From assembly GCA_964360145.1 (NCBI GenBank), contig CAYHWW010000135.1, positions 1 to 9,441 on the forward strand: 9,441 bases of DNA. Reading direction: 5' to 3'. A program made the translations under genes and the position numbers. Positions 1 to 7,457 of the stretch are shown in pieces; within the stretch, counting starts at the first letter, position 1; the number at the start of each line of letters is the position of its first letter. The notes under the pieces are model-generated. The model did no database searches, was not told the DNA's origin, and worked only from the letters and a program-made list of their open reading frames with translations. This DNA comes from CAYHWW01 sp964360145 (GTDB lineage: Bacteria; Bdellovibrionota; UBA1018; CAYHWW01).

Positions 1-7
1 CGACCAA

Positions 8-25
8 AGCGCACTCCTGTGCGCT
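8..25 (-). terminator. Possible weak intrinsic terminator or hairpin
   Basis: A perfect inverted repeat with 7 bp arms (8-14 and 19-25) flanks a 4-base loop at 15-18. It lies about 58 bp beyond the stop codon of the secreted-protein gene read on the minus strand. On that strand the stem is GC-rich but is followed by only three T residues and then GG, so it is a poor match to an intrinsic terminator. It could equally be a chance hairpin or mRNA-end stabiliser. The rest of 1-82 shows no gene that I can support. Confidence 0.3.
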
Positions 26-82
26 GCGTGGAGGCCACGACGACGACAACGAAGCAGATGGCCCTTTATCGGCGATCTACCG

Positions 83-925
83 CTACAGCGACGGGTCGTC
101 CTGCACGTGCTCATGAATCACCGTCGAAGGCACCGCATAGCCCTGCTCACGAAACTCAGTGCGGATCTGCGCGAACATGCTCGCGGGCGTTCTGTAATGG
201 CCTGAGCGGTTGGTGAGTGCCACGATGCGGCCCCCATGCACGGTCACGTTGCCCGCGAAGGCAGTGGGGCCGCCGCCCAAAATCGATGAGTGCCGGTACC
301 CCGTCTCATAGCCCTTGGAACGCATGTCCTCATTCATGATGTAGATATTGCCCTCGGCATCCATGACAATGATGGCGGCATGGCCCCCGGTGTCCACTGG
401 TGCGCTATTGGCATCCCTCAATACCCCTCCCTCGATATTGACCAGGTAGCGGGCCCGCTCGCTGGGGCGTAGGTAATGAATGCCATTCTCCGTGTCGAAT
501 CGATAGGACTCCGGCGCCATGACGATGACTTCATAGCCCTCCCCCTCGATGCGTGCGGATCGGTTGTGTTGGGAGGCATAGGCTTTCACTTCCCGATGGC
601 GTGCCCTGATGAAGGTTTCAACCTCCTGCGCCGGGACCCCCTCTTGGATCATGCGAGCCACGGCATCTCGGGTCGCCGTGGTGAACTCCTGCACGGCCCT
701 GTCCAATGTCGGCATTTGCTCCACATGCTCCGCGGTGGAAAGACCCAAGACACCCGGAGGCAAATGCTGCGCCAGCGCAGGCGCGGGCGGATGCATCGGC
801 GACGCGGCGACATCGCTCAGCACCGCCCGCAGCGCACAGGAATCCAGAGAAGCGGCAGCATCACGCGGGTGCAGGCATGGGAGCGCTAGGGCTAGGATAA
901 CCAGCCCAAGGGAGCGGTAGCGCAT
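83..925 (-). CDS. Secreted protein with an IQM-like C-terminal core, function unknown
   Basis: A 280-residue exported protein. The ATG at 925 is preferred over the GTG at 943 because AAGGA lies about 10 bases before it and the protein then opens with a clean signal peptide: MRYR, a hydrophobic stretch at about 5-18, and likely cleavage near DAAA-S (about 25). Residues 70-120 look helical and charged. From about 128 to 270 the protein is glycine- and strand-rich, with the conserved-looking blocks HSSILGGGPTAFAG (212-225) and SGHYRTP (241-247). From memory, this order (HSSFLxGGxT-AAG, a Gly-Arg strand, then SGHYxPT and an amphipathic helix) is the core of plant IQM calmodulin-binding proteins and of scattered microbial relatives. 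No IQ motif is evident. The activity is unknown and catalysis cannot be assigned. It is the last minus-strand gene, 98 bp after the putative lipoprotein gene, so it may be part of the same transcript or have its own promoter. The signal peptide places it in the periplasm or outside the cell. The gene call is firm; the family relation is inferred by eye. Confidence 0.85.
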   Translation of the reverse strand: MRYRSLGLVILALALPCLHPRDAAASLDSCALRAVLSDVAASPMHPPAPALAQHLPPGVLGLSTAEHVEQMPTLDRAVQEFTTATRDAVARMIQEGVPAQEVETFIRARHREVKAYASQHNRSARIEGEGYEVIVMAPESYRFDTENGIHYLRPSERARYLVNIEGGVLRDANSAPVDTGGHAAIIVMDAEGNIYIMNEDMRSKGYETGYRHSSILGGGPTAFAGNVTVHGGRIVALTNRSGHYRTPASMFAQIRTEFREQGYAVPSTVIHEHVQDDPSL

Positions 926-1023
926 TGCGATGCAGTCCTTCACGACTGCTTATCGACCTGAAAGCCTACAGGCATGAGGCCCCTGAATATCTGCGCCCGC
1001 GCAGCACATATTGCCGGGCCACC

Positions 1024-1755
1024 CTATGGAACGGTCACCGCCCGCACCTTGAAGTCCACCCCACCCTCGCCGTCATTCAAAATGGCGTAGAGGTTGTAAG
1101 ATCCCGATACATTCTTAGGCGAGAATCCGTTTTTGGCGCTCCCTGAGGTGCGATCCGCGTCCAGGCTGCCACCATCCGTCACCCAGGTGATGAAGTAGGG
1201 CTTGGCGCCAACGCCGGATATGAGGGCCTCCAATTCGTAAGTGCGCCCTGATGCCAGCACCACGGTGCCTACCCCCCTGTCCCCGGCAACAGAGAGCGCG
1301 CTGAGGGCAGGCGGAGATATCTGCTGGGCTGAGGATTCAACCACAACTAGGGTCTTCGTCGCCGTGCGGCTTTCCCCCCCCGCCGTGGCAGTGAGCGTGA
1401 TGAGCACGGGGACCGCGCCGGTGAAGCCGTTGGTGAATACGAAGCTCGGGGTCATCGATGTGGTGGTCTGTGACGACGTCGAGAGGGTTTGCAAACAGCG
1501 GCTGCCCGTGGAGTCTACCTGGGTGATGATGCAGGCGCTCCAGGTGTAATCGACGGCGCGCCCCGCGCCCTTGGGGTCCGTGATGAGCGCGGTCATGGTG
1601 GCCGCATTGGCGCCGACCCGCACCGATACGGGGTCGGCCTTGATGGCGAGGATGCGCAGGTTAGTGGCCTGGGAGAGTTGCGGCAGGTTATCGCCGCCAC
1701 AGTCAATACAAACGGTTGCTGCGGCAACGGCAAACAGGACCTTCATCTTACGCAT
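1024..1755 (-). CDS. Putative outer-membrane lipoprotein following the TonB-dependent receptor
   Basis: A 243-residue exported protein. It starts MRKMKVLFAVAAATVC and has a candidate lipid-attachment cysteine at residue 19 (CIDC-GGDN). The residues before Cys19 do not form a canonical lipobox (Asp at -1), so processing at Cys16 (ATVC) or Cys19 is uncertain. The mature part is Ser/Thr/Val-rich and strand-like. A segment at about 33-75 (RILAIKADPVSVRVG to YTWSAC) resembles an Ig-like or cadherin-like sandwich, and a second repeat-like domain follows at about 150-243. Its ATG overlaps the receptor's TAA by one base (TAATG), with a G-rich stretch ahead that could act as ribosome binding site, so it is probably translationally coupled to the receptor. 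Lipoproteins of this style often follow TonB-dependent receptors in myxobacteria-like genomes (recollection), where they may assist the receptor at the outer membrane. Ligand and role are unknown. A run of eight G (coding strand; 1374-1381) lies within the gene. Confidence 0.82.
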   Translation of the reverse strand: MRKMKVLFAVAAATVCIDCGGDNLPQLSQATNLRILAIKADPVSVRVGANAATMTALITDPKGAGRAVDYTWSACIITQVDSTGSRCLQTLSTSSQTTTSMTPSFVFTNGFTGAVPVLITLTATAGGESRTATKTLVVVESSAQQISPPALSALSVAGDRGVGTVVLASGRTYELEALISGVGAKPYFITWVTDGGSLDADRTSGSAKNGFSPKNVSGSYNLYAILNDGEGGVDFKVRAVTVP

Positions 1756-4286
1756 TAGAATTCCCCCCGGATCCCGAAGGTCGGCAAAAGAGGCAGACCC
1801 CGAATATATTCTTTGCTGCGATAATCGTAAGAATAAGCCACGCCTTCAACATTCTTGCGATTATAGACATTGTTGATTTCCAAATAGGCAGTGAGGATCC
1901 ACAGATCATCAATGAATTTTTTCTCCAGCCGCAAATCCAACTGATGGAAGCTGGGCAGGCGCTGCGAGTAATACTGACCGCGAATGGGGGCATAGGCATC
2001 CCCATCAGCATTGTAGGAAGAGTCGTTAATGGGCGTCACCGGGTTACCCGTGGTGTAACGGAATCGGAAACCAAACTCCCAGTGATCCCCCAGGGGGATA
2101 TTAGTGATGAGGGTGAGGATGTGGGTCTGGTCGTTCTGGAAAGGGTAATAGGGCTCATTATCGCCGTTTCTCAGGCGGGATTTGGATAGGGTATAGCTCA
2201 ACCACCCGTTCAAACGCTCGCGGGCGCCATACCGCAGATACACTTCGTTGCCGGCGGCGTAGCCGGATCCCGTATTCTCATAGCGGCGAGCAGTGTTCAC
2301 CGCCACCACGTGACGGTGAAGGTCGCGATAGAAAAGCTGCCAATCTAAAGTGAGGGGCAAGAGCCGCCACGGGATCTCCCGCTCGTAACCCAGCACGTAC
2401 TGCATGGCATAGAGAGAGCGAAGATCGGGGTTGCCCAGATCTTTGGCTGACTCCTGGGGCTGGGGCCGTTGGTGGAAAAGCCCCACGGAGCCTTTCACAG
2501 CGTCATTCTCTGAAAGCGTGCGCCGTGCGGAAAAACGGGGATCCGCGCTGACCTCATCACCCACGGTGCCTGCGTCCACCCGTAAACTCGGGATAAAAAC
2601 ATAGGGGCCTGGCTTCCAACTCACCCCCGAGAAAACGCCGCCCTGGGAATACGCACCCCTTTGACTGGTTTCCAACAGCGTGGTGGCGGCACTGGGCGTC
2701 TGCACGCCCCCCAGCGACGCGGTGGCAGGTGGCAGTTTCACGTTCACCTTGTACAGCGACGCCTCGTTGGTCGCCCCCATCATGAGGGACCAATCCTTGG
2801 CCAGTTCCTTTTCGAATTCCTGACGAAGGCCCAACCCCCAACTATTCAGCATGAAATAAGGCCCGTTGGAGGTATCGAAGAAAATGCGATCGTGGCCGAC
2901 GCTCACCCTGGACTGGGACGTCCAGCCTTCCGCGAAGGATTTTTTCCAATGAGTGGCCATGCGATGGAAGGAAGTCTCGAACTTGAAATTACCCCTGAGA
3001 TCAGGGTTGGCGTCCGCGGGTTTATCCAGCAAGAAGGTCAGCGCGTCGTCGGCACCATAGAACTGGAGGGTGCGCACATCCTTCGCGGACAGTTTCCATT
3101 CGAGAGCGGTTTGATAGTCGTAGTACCGCGGCGCCACGAGGAGACTGAAACCTGAGCTTTTTTTCAACAGCGCTCGCAGGATGAGATCAATGTAACTGCG
3201 CCTTCCCGTCGCATAAAAAGAAAGATTTTTTGCCAGCGGCCCCTCAATGAGAAGCTGGGAGTCAAAGGTGTTGATGTCCGCAATGAGATGATAGCGGTCT
3301 TTCCGTGGCCCCCGCGTGAAAGAGCTGACAATGCCCCCCACCGCTTCGCCGTAACGGGAGGTGAAGCCTCCGGGCAAGAAGTCAATGTGATCGATGATGT
3401 CACCGTTGAACACCGTGCGAATGCCGCCGAAGTGAAAGAGAATGGGCACTTCGAGGTCATCAAAGAAATAGCGGCTATCCTGGGGCGCGGAACCACGGAT
3501 GGAGAGCTGCCCCAGGCCGAAGGGGGCGCGGGCCACGCCGGGCAGGTTCTGCACCACGCGGATGGGGTCCCCTTGGGTGCCCGCGGCCTTGAAGATGTCT
3601 TTGGTTTTTAAGATACGCCGACTGGTCTCCTGGACCCGGGATTCCTCCACCACCGTGGTGTATTCATCGTAGGAGAGGCGCTCGATGAGATACCTCACGC
3701 CAAGCTCTTCATTCTCCGTGATGGTCTCCGTCACTTCAAAAAGTTTATAGTCCGGGGCTTTGACCACGATGCGGTTCACCCCGGCGGGCAACCCCCGCAA
3801 CAGGGCCATGCCGTCCAGGTCCGTGGTGGCCGTGACTTCTTTGCCGGCTGCACTTTCTGAAAATGCGGATATGGCAATGCCCACGGCCCTGGCCCGGGAC
3901 CCCTTCTCGACTAAACGCACCTTCAATGCGCCTCGAAGCGCTCGGGGGGGCGCCTTGAAGCTGAACGTGTATGTGAGGCTCACCCGCACGGCACCGCCGC
4001 CGTCCCGGGCGGGATCAAAACGGAACTTTGTCACTGCCTCCAATGCCGCCGCATCAAGCTCTGGATGGCCGCTGCCTCGTGATACTTTCGGGTCCAGTAC
4101 ACGCCCTTCAACATCCACGTCGAAGGCCAGGGTGACTTTGCCATCCACGGGCTTTGCGCGGAGGGCTTCTGGGTAAACGGGGGTAACTTTTTCGAGTAAG
4201 CGTGGCGCGGTGATTTTTTGGGCTTCCGCCACGGCAGCAAAGATCAACAAGGCCACGAAAATAATTTTAGCGAAGTTCAAATACAT
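1755..4286 (-). CDS. TonB-dependent outer-membrane receptor with an N-terminal TonB-C-like domain
   Basis: An 843-residue receptor for energy-dependent import across the outer membrane. The frame is open further upstream, but the ATG at 4286 gives a proper signal peptide (MYLNFAKIIFVALLIFAAVAEA, cleavage about 22), and the upstream stretch is tonB read in another frame. Domains in order: a TonB C-terminal-like domain at about 27-112 (TPVYPEALR, DGKVTLAFDVDVEGRV, FRFDPA); a carboxypeptidase-regulatory-like beta sandwich at about 116-205; a candidate TonB box around YTTVVEE (209-215); a plug at about 225-350 (GDPIRVVQNLPGVAR, LSIRGSAPQDSRYFFDD, PGGFTSRYGEAVGGIV); then a 22-strand-type barrel ending in FGIRGEF, with the terminal Phe typical of Bam substrates. 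The start overlaps the tonB stop by 20 bp and the stop overlaps the next gene's ATG. The substrate cannot be told from sequence; the neighbouring acetoacetate genes are a hint only. The N-terminal TonB-like domain is unusual compared with classical siderophore receptors but is, as I recall, seen in deltaproteobacterial receptors. Confidence 0.93.
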   Translation of the reverse strand: MYLNFAKIIFVALLIFAAVAEAQKITAPRLLEKVTPVYPEALRAKPVDGKVTLAFDVDVEGRVLDPKVSRGSGHPELDAAALEAVTKFRFDPARDGGGAVRVSLTYTFSFKAPPRALRGALKVRLVEKGSRARAVGIAISAFSESAAGKEVTATTDLDGMALLRGLPAGVNRIVVKAPDYKLFEVTETITENEELGVRYLIERLSYDEYTTVVEESRVQETSRRILKTKDIFKAAGTQGDPIRVVQNLPGVARAPFGLGQLSIRGSAPQDSRYFFDDLEVPILFHFGGIRTVFNGDIIDHIDFLPGGFTSRYGEAVGGIVSSFTRGPRKDRYHLIADINTFDSQLLIEGPLAKNLSFYATGRRSYIDLILRALLKKSSGFSLLVAPRYYDYQTALEWKLSAKDVRTLQFYGADDALTFLLDKPADANPDLRGNFKFETSFHRMATHWKKSFAEGWTSQSRVSVGHDRIFFDTSNGPYFMLNSWGLGLRQEFEKELAKDWSLMMGATNEASLYKVNVKLPPATASLGGVQTPSAATTLLETSQRGAYSQGGVFSGVSWKPGPYVFIPSLRVDAGTVGDEVSADPRFSARRTLSENDAVKGSVGLFHQRPQPQESAKDLGNPDLRSLYAMQYVLGYEREIPWRLLPLTLDWQLFYRDLHRHVVAVNTARRYENTGSGYAAGNEVYLRYGARERLNGWLSYTLSKSRLRNGDNEPYYPFQNDQTHILTLITNIPLGDHWEFGFRFRYTTGNPVTPINDSSYNADGDAYAPIRGQYYSQRLPSFHQLDLRLEKKFIDDLWILTAYLEINNVYNRKNVEGVAYSYDYRSKEYIRGLPLLPTFGIRGEF

Positions 4287-4851
4287 AGGTGTACCTGATT
4301 TCCATGGCCACGGGCCGGTCACCCAAAGAGGCCGGACTGAATACAAAACGTTTTGAGGCGGCAACCGCTTCCTCATCAAAGCCATAACCCGCTTTTTCAA
4401 GGACCCGGGCGTCGGTGACTCGCCCCTTCTCATCAATGGAGAGGAGCAAGACCACCTTGCCCTCCACCCCCAGCTTGCGGGCCTCGTCGGGGTAGCGAGC
4501 CTTCACCTCTATAAGCCGCCGTGGCATCCGCGTGACCCGGGCCGCGGACACCGGGCCCCCAGGGGAGCCCGCCGGTGAGTCCTCCTGGTCTTGCTCAGCA
4601 CTGGCCGCGCTCTCTTCCGAGGAGATATCCTGGGTGATGTTAAAACTGGGCTTGGGCGCCAGACTGATTTTCTTTGGTGCTTGGACTCTGCGCATCGGTG
4701 CCGCAACAGCCCCCACCCATTCCACCTCCACGGCCAAGCGTGGTGTCGGCGCCAGCCCACGGAAGACCAGCGCCAGTCCTCCAAAAAGAAGAGCATGAGC
4801 CAGTGCCGACGCAAGAAAAGATCCTGGTAATGACAGCCCCTCAGTCGCCAT
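4267..4851 (-). CDS. tonB: Energy transducer TonB
   Basis: A 194-residue inner-membrane protein that, with ExbB/ExbD (not in this window), passes proton-motive energy to outer-membrane receptors. It has a short cytoplasmic N-terminus, one membrane segment at about 11-31 (FLASALAHALLFGGLALVF), a periplasmic linker at about 35-105 rich in Ala, Pro, Lys, Ser and Glu, and a TonB C-terminal domain at about 108-194. That domain has the family landmarks RYPDEARKLGVEGKV, DEKGRV and FVFSPA, and ends in a strand (IRYTYVFEL). The linker is shorter and less Pro-Lys repetitive than in E. coli TonB. The start is the only ATG giving the membrane segment, and a TAG in frame just upstream rules out a longer form. 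The six bases before it are ACCTCC, the opposite of a Shine-Dalgarno, so initiation may rely on coupling to the CoA-transferase gene 48 bp upstream. Its neighbour downstream is the receptor it probably energises. Confidence 0.92.
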   Translation of the reverse strand: MATEGLSLPGSFLASALAHALLFGGLALVFRGLAPTPRLAVEVEWVGAVAAPMRRVQAPKKISLAPKPSFNITQDISSEESAASAEQDQEDSPAGSPGGPVSAARVTRMPRRLIEVKARYPDEARKLGVEGKVVLLLSIDEKGRVTDARVLEKAGYGFDEEAVAASKRFVFSPASLGDRPVAMEIRYTYVFELR

Positions 4852-4899
4852 GGAGGTGCTATCAGAAACCTACTTCTCACCCCTTGCCAAATAGAAACC

Positions 4900-5556
4900 C
4901 TAAAATTTCATCTCCGGCACCGTGGGCGGCACGACGAGCTTCCCTTCCGTGGCCTTCTTGATCTCATCGACCGAAACACCAGGGGCCCGCTCCAAGAGCT
5001 TAAAACCCTCGCCAGGCACCACGTCCAACACCGCAAGCTCAGTGACGATGCGCTTCACGCACTTGATGCCCGTGAGAGGCAGCTCGCACTTTTTCAAAAG
5101 CTTCGATTTCCCGTCTTTAGAGACGTGCTGCATGGCCACGACCACGCGCCGCGCGCCAGCGACCAGGTCCATGGCGCCGCCCATGCCCTTCACCATCTTG
5201 CCGGGGATCATCCAGTTGGCGATGTCGCCTTCTTCCGACACTTCCATGGCGCCGAGCACAGTCAAATCCACATGGCCCCCACGAATCATGCCGAAAGAGT
5301 CAGCGCTGGAGAAAAACGAAGCGCCGGGCAGTACAGTCACCGTTTGCTTACCCGCATTGATGAGGTCCGCATCCACTTCTTTCTCAGTAGGGAACGGCCC
5401 CATGCCCAAAATGCCGTTCTCGCTCTGCAGAATGACCCGCATGCCCTTCGGAATATAGTTGGCCACAAGCGTAGGAATGCCGATGCCTAAGTTCACATAG
5501 TAGCCGTCGCGAAGCTCAAGGCTGATGCGCTGTGCGATTTGTTCCCGTGTAAGCAT
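4900..5556 (-). CDS. scoB: Succinyl-CoA:3-ketoacid CoA-transferase, subunit B
   Basis: A 218-residue cytoplasmic subunit B of a family I CoA-transferase, which with subunit A moves CoA from succinyl-CoA to acetoacetate, giving acetoacetyl-CoA and succinate. The motif QSENGILGMGP at 44-54 carries the catalytic glutamate (Glu46), which forms the glutamyl-CoA thioester intermediate in this family. Other conserved blocks are GYYVNLGIGIPTL (18-30), DADLINAGKQTV (62-73), SFGMIRGGHVD (87-97) and ANWMIPGK with KGMGGAMDLV (113-132). Length and motifs match the B subunit of actinobacterial and proteobacterial ScoAB closely. Related two-subunit enzymes act on 3-oxoadipate (PcaIJ) or use acetate/butyrate (AtoDA); the close fit to ScoB and the adjacent thiolase favour acetoacetate. 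It starts 4 bp after subunit A stops, behind a G-rich stretch. Confidence 0.95.
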   Translation of the reverse strand: MLTREQIAQRISLELRDGYYVNLGIGIPTLVANYIPKGMRVILQSENGILGMGPFPTEKEVDADLINAGKQTVTVLPGASFFSSADSFGMIRGGHVDLTVLGAMEVSEEGDIANWMIPGKMVKGMGGAMDLVAGARRVVVAMQHVSKDGKSKLLKKCELPLTGIKCVKRIVTELAVLDVVPGEGFKLLERAPGVSVDEIKKATEGKLVVPPTVPEMKF

Positions 5557-5560
5557 CTTA

Positions 5561-6259
5561 TTACCCCGCCCGCGTCATTTTGAATTCGATGCGCTTCTCG
5601 TAGCCTCGGCCTTGGAAAATACGGTGCACGAAAATGCCCTGGGTATGGATGGTTTCCGGATCCAGGGCCCCCACTTCCACCAGCTCTTCCACTTCCGCGA
5701 TGCAGATGCGGCCGGCGGTGGCGATCATGGGATTGAAGTTGCGCGCCGTCTTCCGAAAAACCAGGTTACCCAATTTGTCCCCGCGCCAGGCCTTCACGAT
5801 GGAGAAATCCGCGCGGATGCCCCGCTCGAGAAGATAAGTCCGACCATCGAAAACCTTGGTCTCTTTGCCCTCAGCGATGGGCGTGCCCACGCCGGTGGGC
5901 GTGTAAAACCCCGGGATTCCAGCGCCACCCGCGCGTAGGCGTTCCGCCAATGTGCCCTGAGGAATGAACTCCACCTCCAATTGGCCGGAGAGAAACTGCT
6001 GCTCAAAGTTCTTATTCTCGCCCACGTAGCTCGACATCATTTTCTTGATCTGGCGGTTGCGCAGGAGGATGCCCAAGCCAAAGTCGTCGATGCCGCAGTT
6101 GTTGCTGGCGATGGTGAGGTTCTTCACGCCTGTTTTCGCAAGGGCGCTAATGCAGTTCTCCGGAATGCCGCAGAGGCCGAAGCCCCCCACGGCCAGCGTC
6201 GCGCCATCGGCGATGTCTTTTACCGCTTCATCAGGCCCGCTGACGATCTGGCAGATCAC
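5561..6259 (-). CDS. scoA: Succinyl-CoA:3-ketoacid CoA-transferase, subunit A
   Basis: A 232-residue subunit A of the heteromeric CoA-transferase. The start is GTG at 6259, inside the sequence GTGA shared with the thiolase TGA stop, a classic 4-base overlap for coupled translation. The protein then begins MICQIVSGPDEAV, the length expected for this subunit. The glycine-rich CoA-transferase signature GGFGLCGIPEN lies at 25-35, followed by TIASNNCGIDDFGLG (about 49-63), SSYVGENKNFE and the block EFIPQGTLAERLRAGGAGIP. Near the end are IAEVEELVEVG and the IHTQGIFVHRI block. All are characteristic of ScoA. The partner is ScoB, encoded 4 bp downstream; together they form an A2B2-type enzyme in known members. 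The pathway is ketone-body (acetoacetate) use, possibly also the final steps of short 3-oxoacid or polyhydroxybutyrate-derived acetoacetate breakdown. No anomalies in length or key motifs. Confidence 0.95.
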   Translation of the reverse strand: MICQIVSGPDEAVKDIADGATLAVGGFGLCGIPENCISALAKTGVKNLTIASNNCGIDDFGLGILLRNRQIKKMMSSYVGENKNFEQQFLSGQLEVEFIPQGTLAERLRAGGAGIPGFYTPTGVGTPIAEGKETKVFDGRTYLLERGIRADFSIVKAWRGDKLGNLVFRKTARNFNPMIATAGRICIAEVEELVEVGALDPETIHTQGIFVHRIFQGRGYEKRIEFKMTRAG

Positions 6260-7449
6260 GTGAGCTCCAAAGCAAGTGCTGTGCCTTCGCCGCCACCGAT
6301 GCAGAGCGTGCCCACACCGCGCTTCTTGCCGCGGGCCTTCAGCGCATGAATGAGGGTGACTAAAATACGGGCCCCGCTAGCGCCGATGGGATGGCCCAGG
6401 CTCACGCCGCCGCCGTTGACGTTGACCTTGCTGTGCTCAAGCTTCAGCTCTTGCATGGCGGCCATGGCGACGAGCGCAAAGGCTTCGTTCACTTCAAAAA
6501 GGTCCACGTCACTCGTCTGCCAACCGGCGCGCTTCAAGCACTTCCGTACTGCTTCCACGGGGGCGGTGGTGAACCACTCCGGCGCCTGGGCGTGGGTGGC
6601 AAAATCCACGATGCGGGCCATGGGCTTCAAGCCATTGCGTTTCACAAAATCCTCAGAGGCCAGTACCAAGGCTGCCGCGCCATCATTGATGGTGCTGGCG
6701 TTAGCCGCGGTCACCGTACCGTTTTTATCGAACGCGGGCTTCAGGCCGGGCATCTTGTCGAACTGGGCCTTGCCGGGACCTTCGTCGGTGTCCACCATGA
6801 CAGAGTCGCCTTTGCGGCCCTTCACTTCCACGGGGGCGATCTCGTTTTTAAACGCGCCAGAGCTGATGGCAGCCTGGGCGCGCTTGAAGCTCTCAATGGA
6901 GTAGGCGTCCTGGGCTTCGCGAGTGAACTTCATTTCTTTGGCGCAGAGTTCTGCGGCATTGCCCATGTGAAAATCATTGTACACGTCCCACAGGCCGTCT
7001 TTGATCATGCCGTCCACCACTTGGTTGTGGCCCATGCGGTATCCACCGCGAGCCCCCATCAAGTAGTGTGGCACCTGGCTCATGGCCTCCATGCCGCCGG
7101 CAACCACGACCTCACTCTCACCGGTCATGATGCTTTGGGCCGCCATCATCACAGCCTTCATGCCGCTGCCGCAGACTTTATTGATGGTGGTGGCCGCCGC
7201 AGACTGGGGCAGCCCCGCAAAAATCGCCGCCTGGCGGGCCGGCGCCTGGCCGATGCCAGCCTGAAGCACACAGCCCATATAAACCTGCTCAACTTGCTCG
7301 GGTTTTACCCCAGAGTCTTTTAACGCGGCGCTAATGGCCACGGCCCCCAGCTGAGGGGCGGATAAGCCTCCCAGGCTTCCCATAAAGGAGCCCAGGGGGG
7401 TGCGGCGGGCGCTCAAGACATAAACCGTTTTCGAAAGAGGTTGGGCCAT
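6256..7449 (-). CDS. atoB: Acetyl-CoA C-acetyltransferase (thiolase)
   Basis: A 397-residue thiolase that cleaves acetoacetyl-CoA with CoA to two acetyl-CoA, or runs the reverse condensation. The catalytic residues are visible: nucleophile Cys93 in INKVCGSGMKAV, His353 in GGGVSLGHPIGASG, and Cys383 in TLCIGGGEGTAL. Their spacing fits the biosynthetic/degradative thiolase family (Cys89, His348 and Cys378 in the Zoogloea enzyme). The N-terminal signature VYVLSARRTPLGSF is intact. The ATG at 7449 fits this conserved N-terminus; a TTG at 7488 would add 13 residues that do not look like thiolase, and that TTG belongs to a likely -35 box. No Shine-Dalgarno precedes the ATG and a leaderless mRNA is possible. 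It is the first gene of the minus-strand cluster and overlaps scoA by 4 bases, supplying the second step after CoA transfer to acetoacetate. A broader 3-ketoacyl-CoA specificity cannot be excluded. Confidence 0.95.
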   Translation of the reverse strand: MAQPLSKTVYVLSARRTPLGSFMGSLGGLSAPQLGAVAISAALKDSGVKPEQVEQVYMGCVLQAGIGQAPARQAAIFAGLPQSAAATTINKVCGSGMKAVMMAAQSIMTGESEVVVAGGMEAMSQVPHYLMGARGGYRMGHNQVVDGMIKDGLWDVYNDFHMGNAAELCAKEMKFTREAQDAYSIESFKRAQAAISSGAFKNEIAPVEVKGRKGDSVMVDTDEGPGKAQFDKMPGLKPAFDKNGTVTAANASTINDGAAALVLASEDFVKRNGLKPMARIVDFATHAQAPEWFTTAPVEAVRKCLKRAGWQTSDVDLFEVNEAFALVAMAAMQELKLEHSKVNVNGGGVSLGHPIGASGARILVTLIHALKARGKKRGVGTLCIGGGEGTALALELT

Positions 7450-7457
7450 AGCCCGGG

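Noticed and set aside
944..1023. Short inverted repeat (CTGCG, 4-base loop, CGCAG) in the gap before the secreted-protein gene as a terminator
   Set aside because: The stem is only 5 bp and no T run follows on the minus strand, so there is no support for termination here.
1748..2011. Minus-strand open frame of 87 codons at the end of the receptor
   Set aside because: It overlaps the last barrel strands of the receptor in a different frame and has no recognisable features. The receptor's terminal Phe shows which frame is real.
3944..3950. Run of seven G inside the receptor gene as a phase-variable tract
   Set aside because: Seven bases is common by chance at this GC content, and the frame is intact with a full-length receptor on both sides.
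4286..4436. Longer N-terminus for the TonB-dependent receptor (50 extra residues)
   Set aside because: This stretch is the tonB coding region in another frame. Starting at 4286 gives a clean signal peptide, whereas the extension would bury it.
6391..7323. Long plus-strand open frame (310 codons) opposite the thiolase
   Set aside because: It is antisense to an unambiguous thiolase with an intact catalytic triad. Its His- and Ala-rich composition is a by-product of the GC-biased third positions of the real gene.
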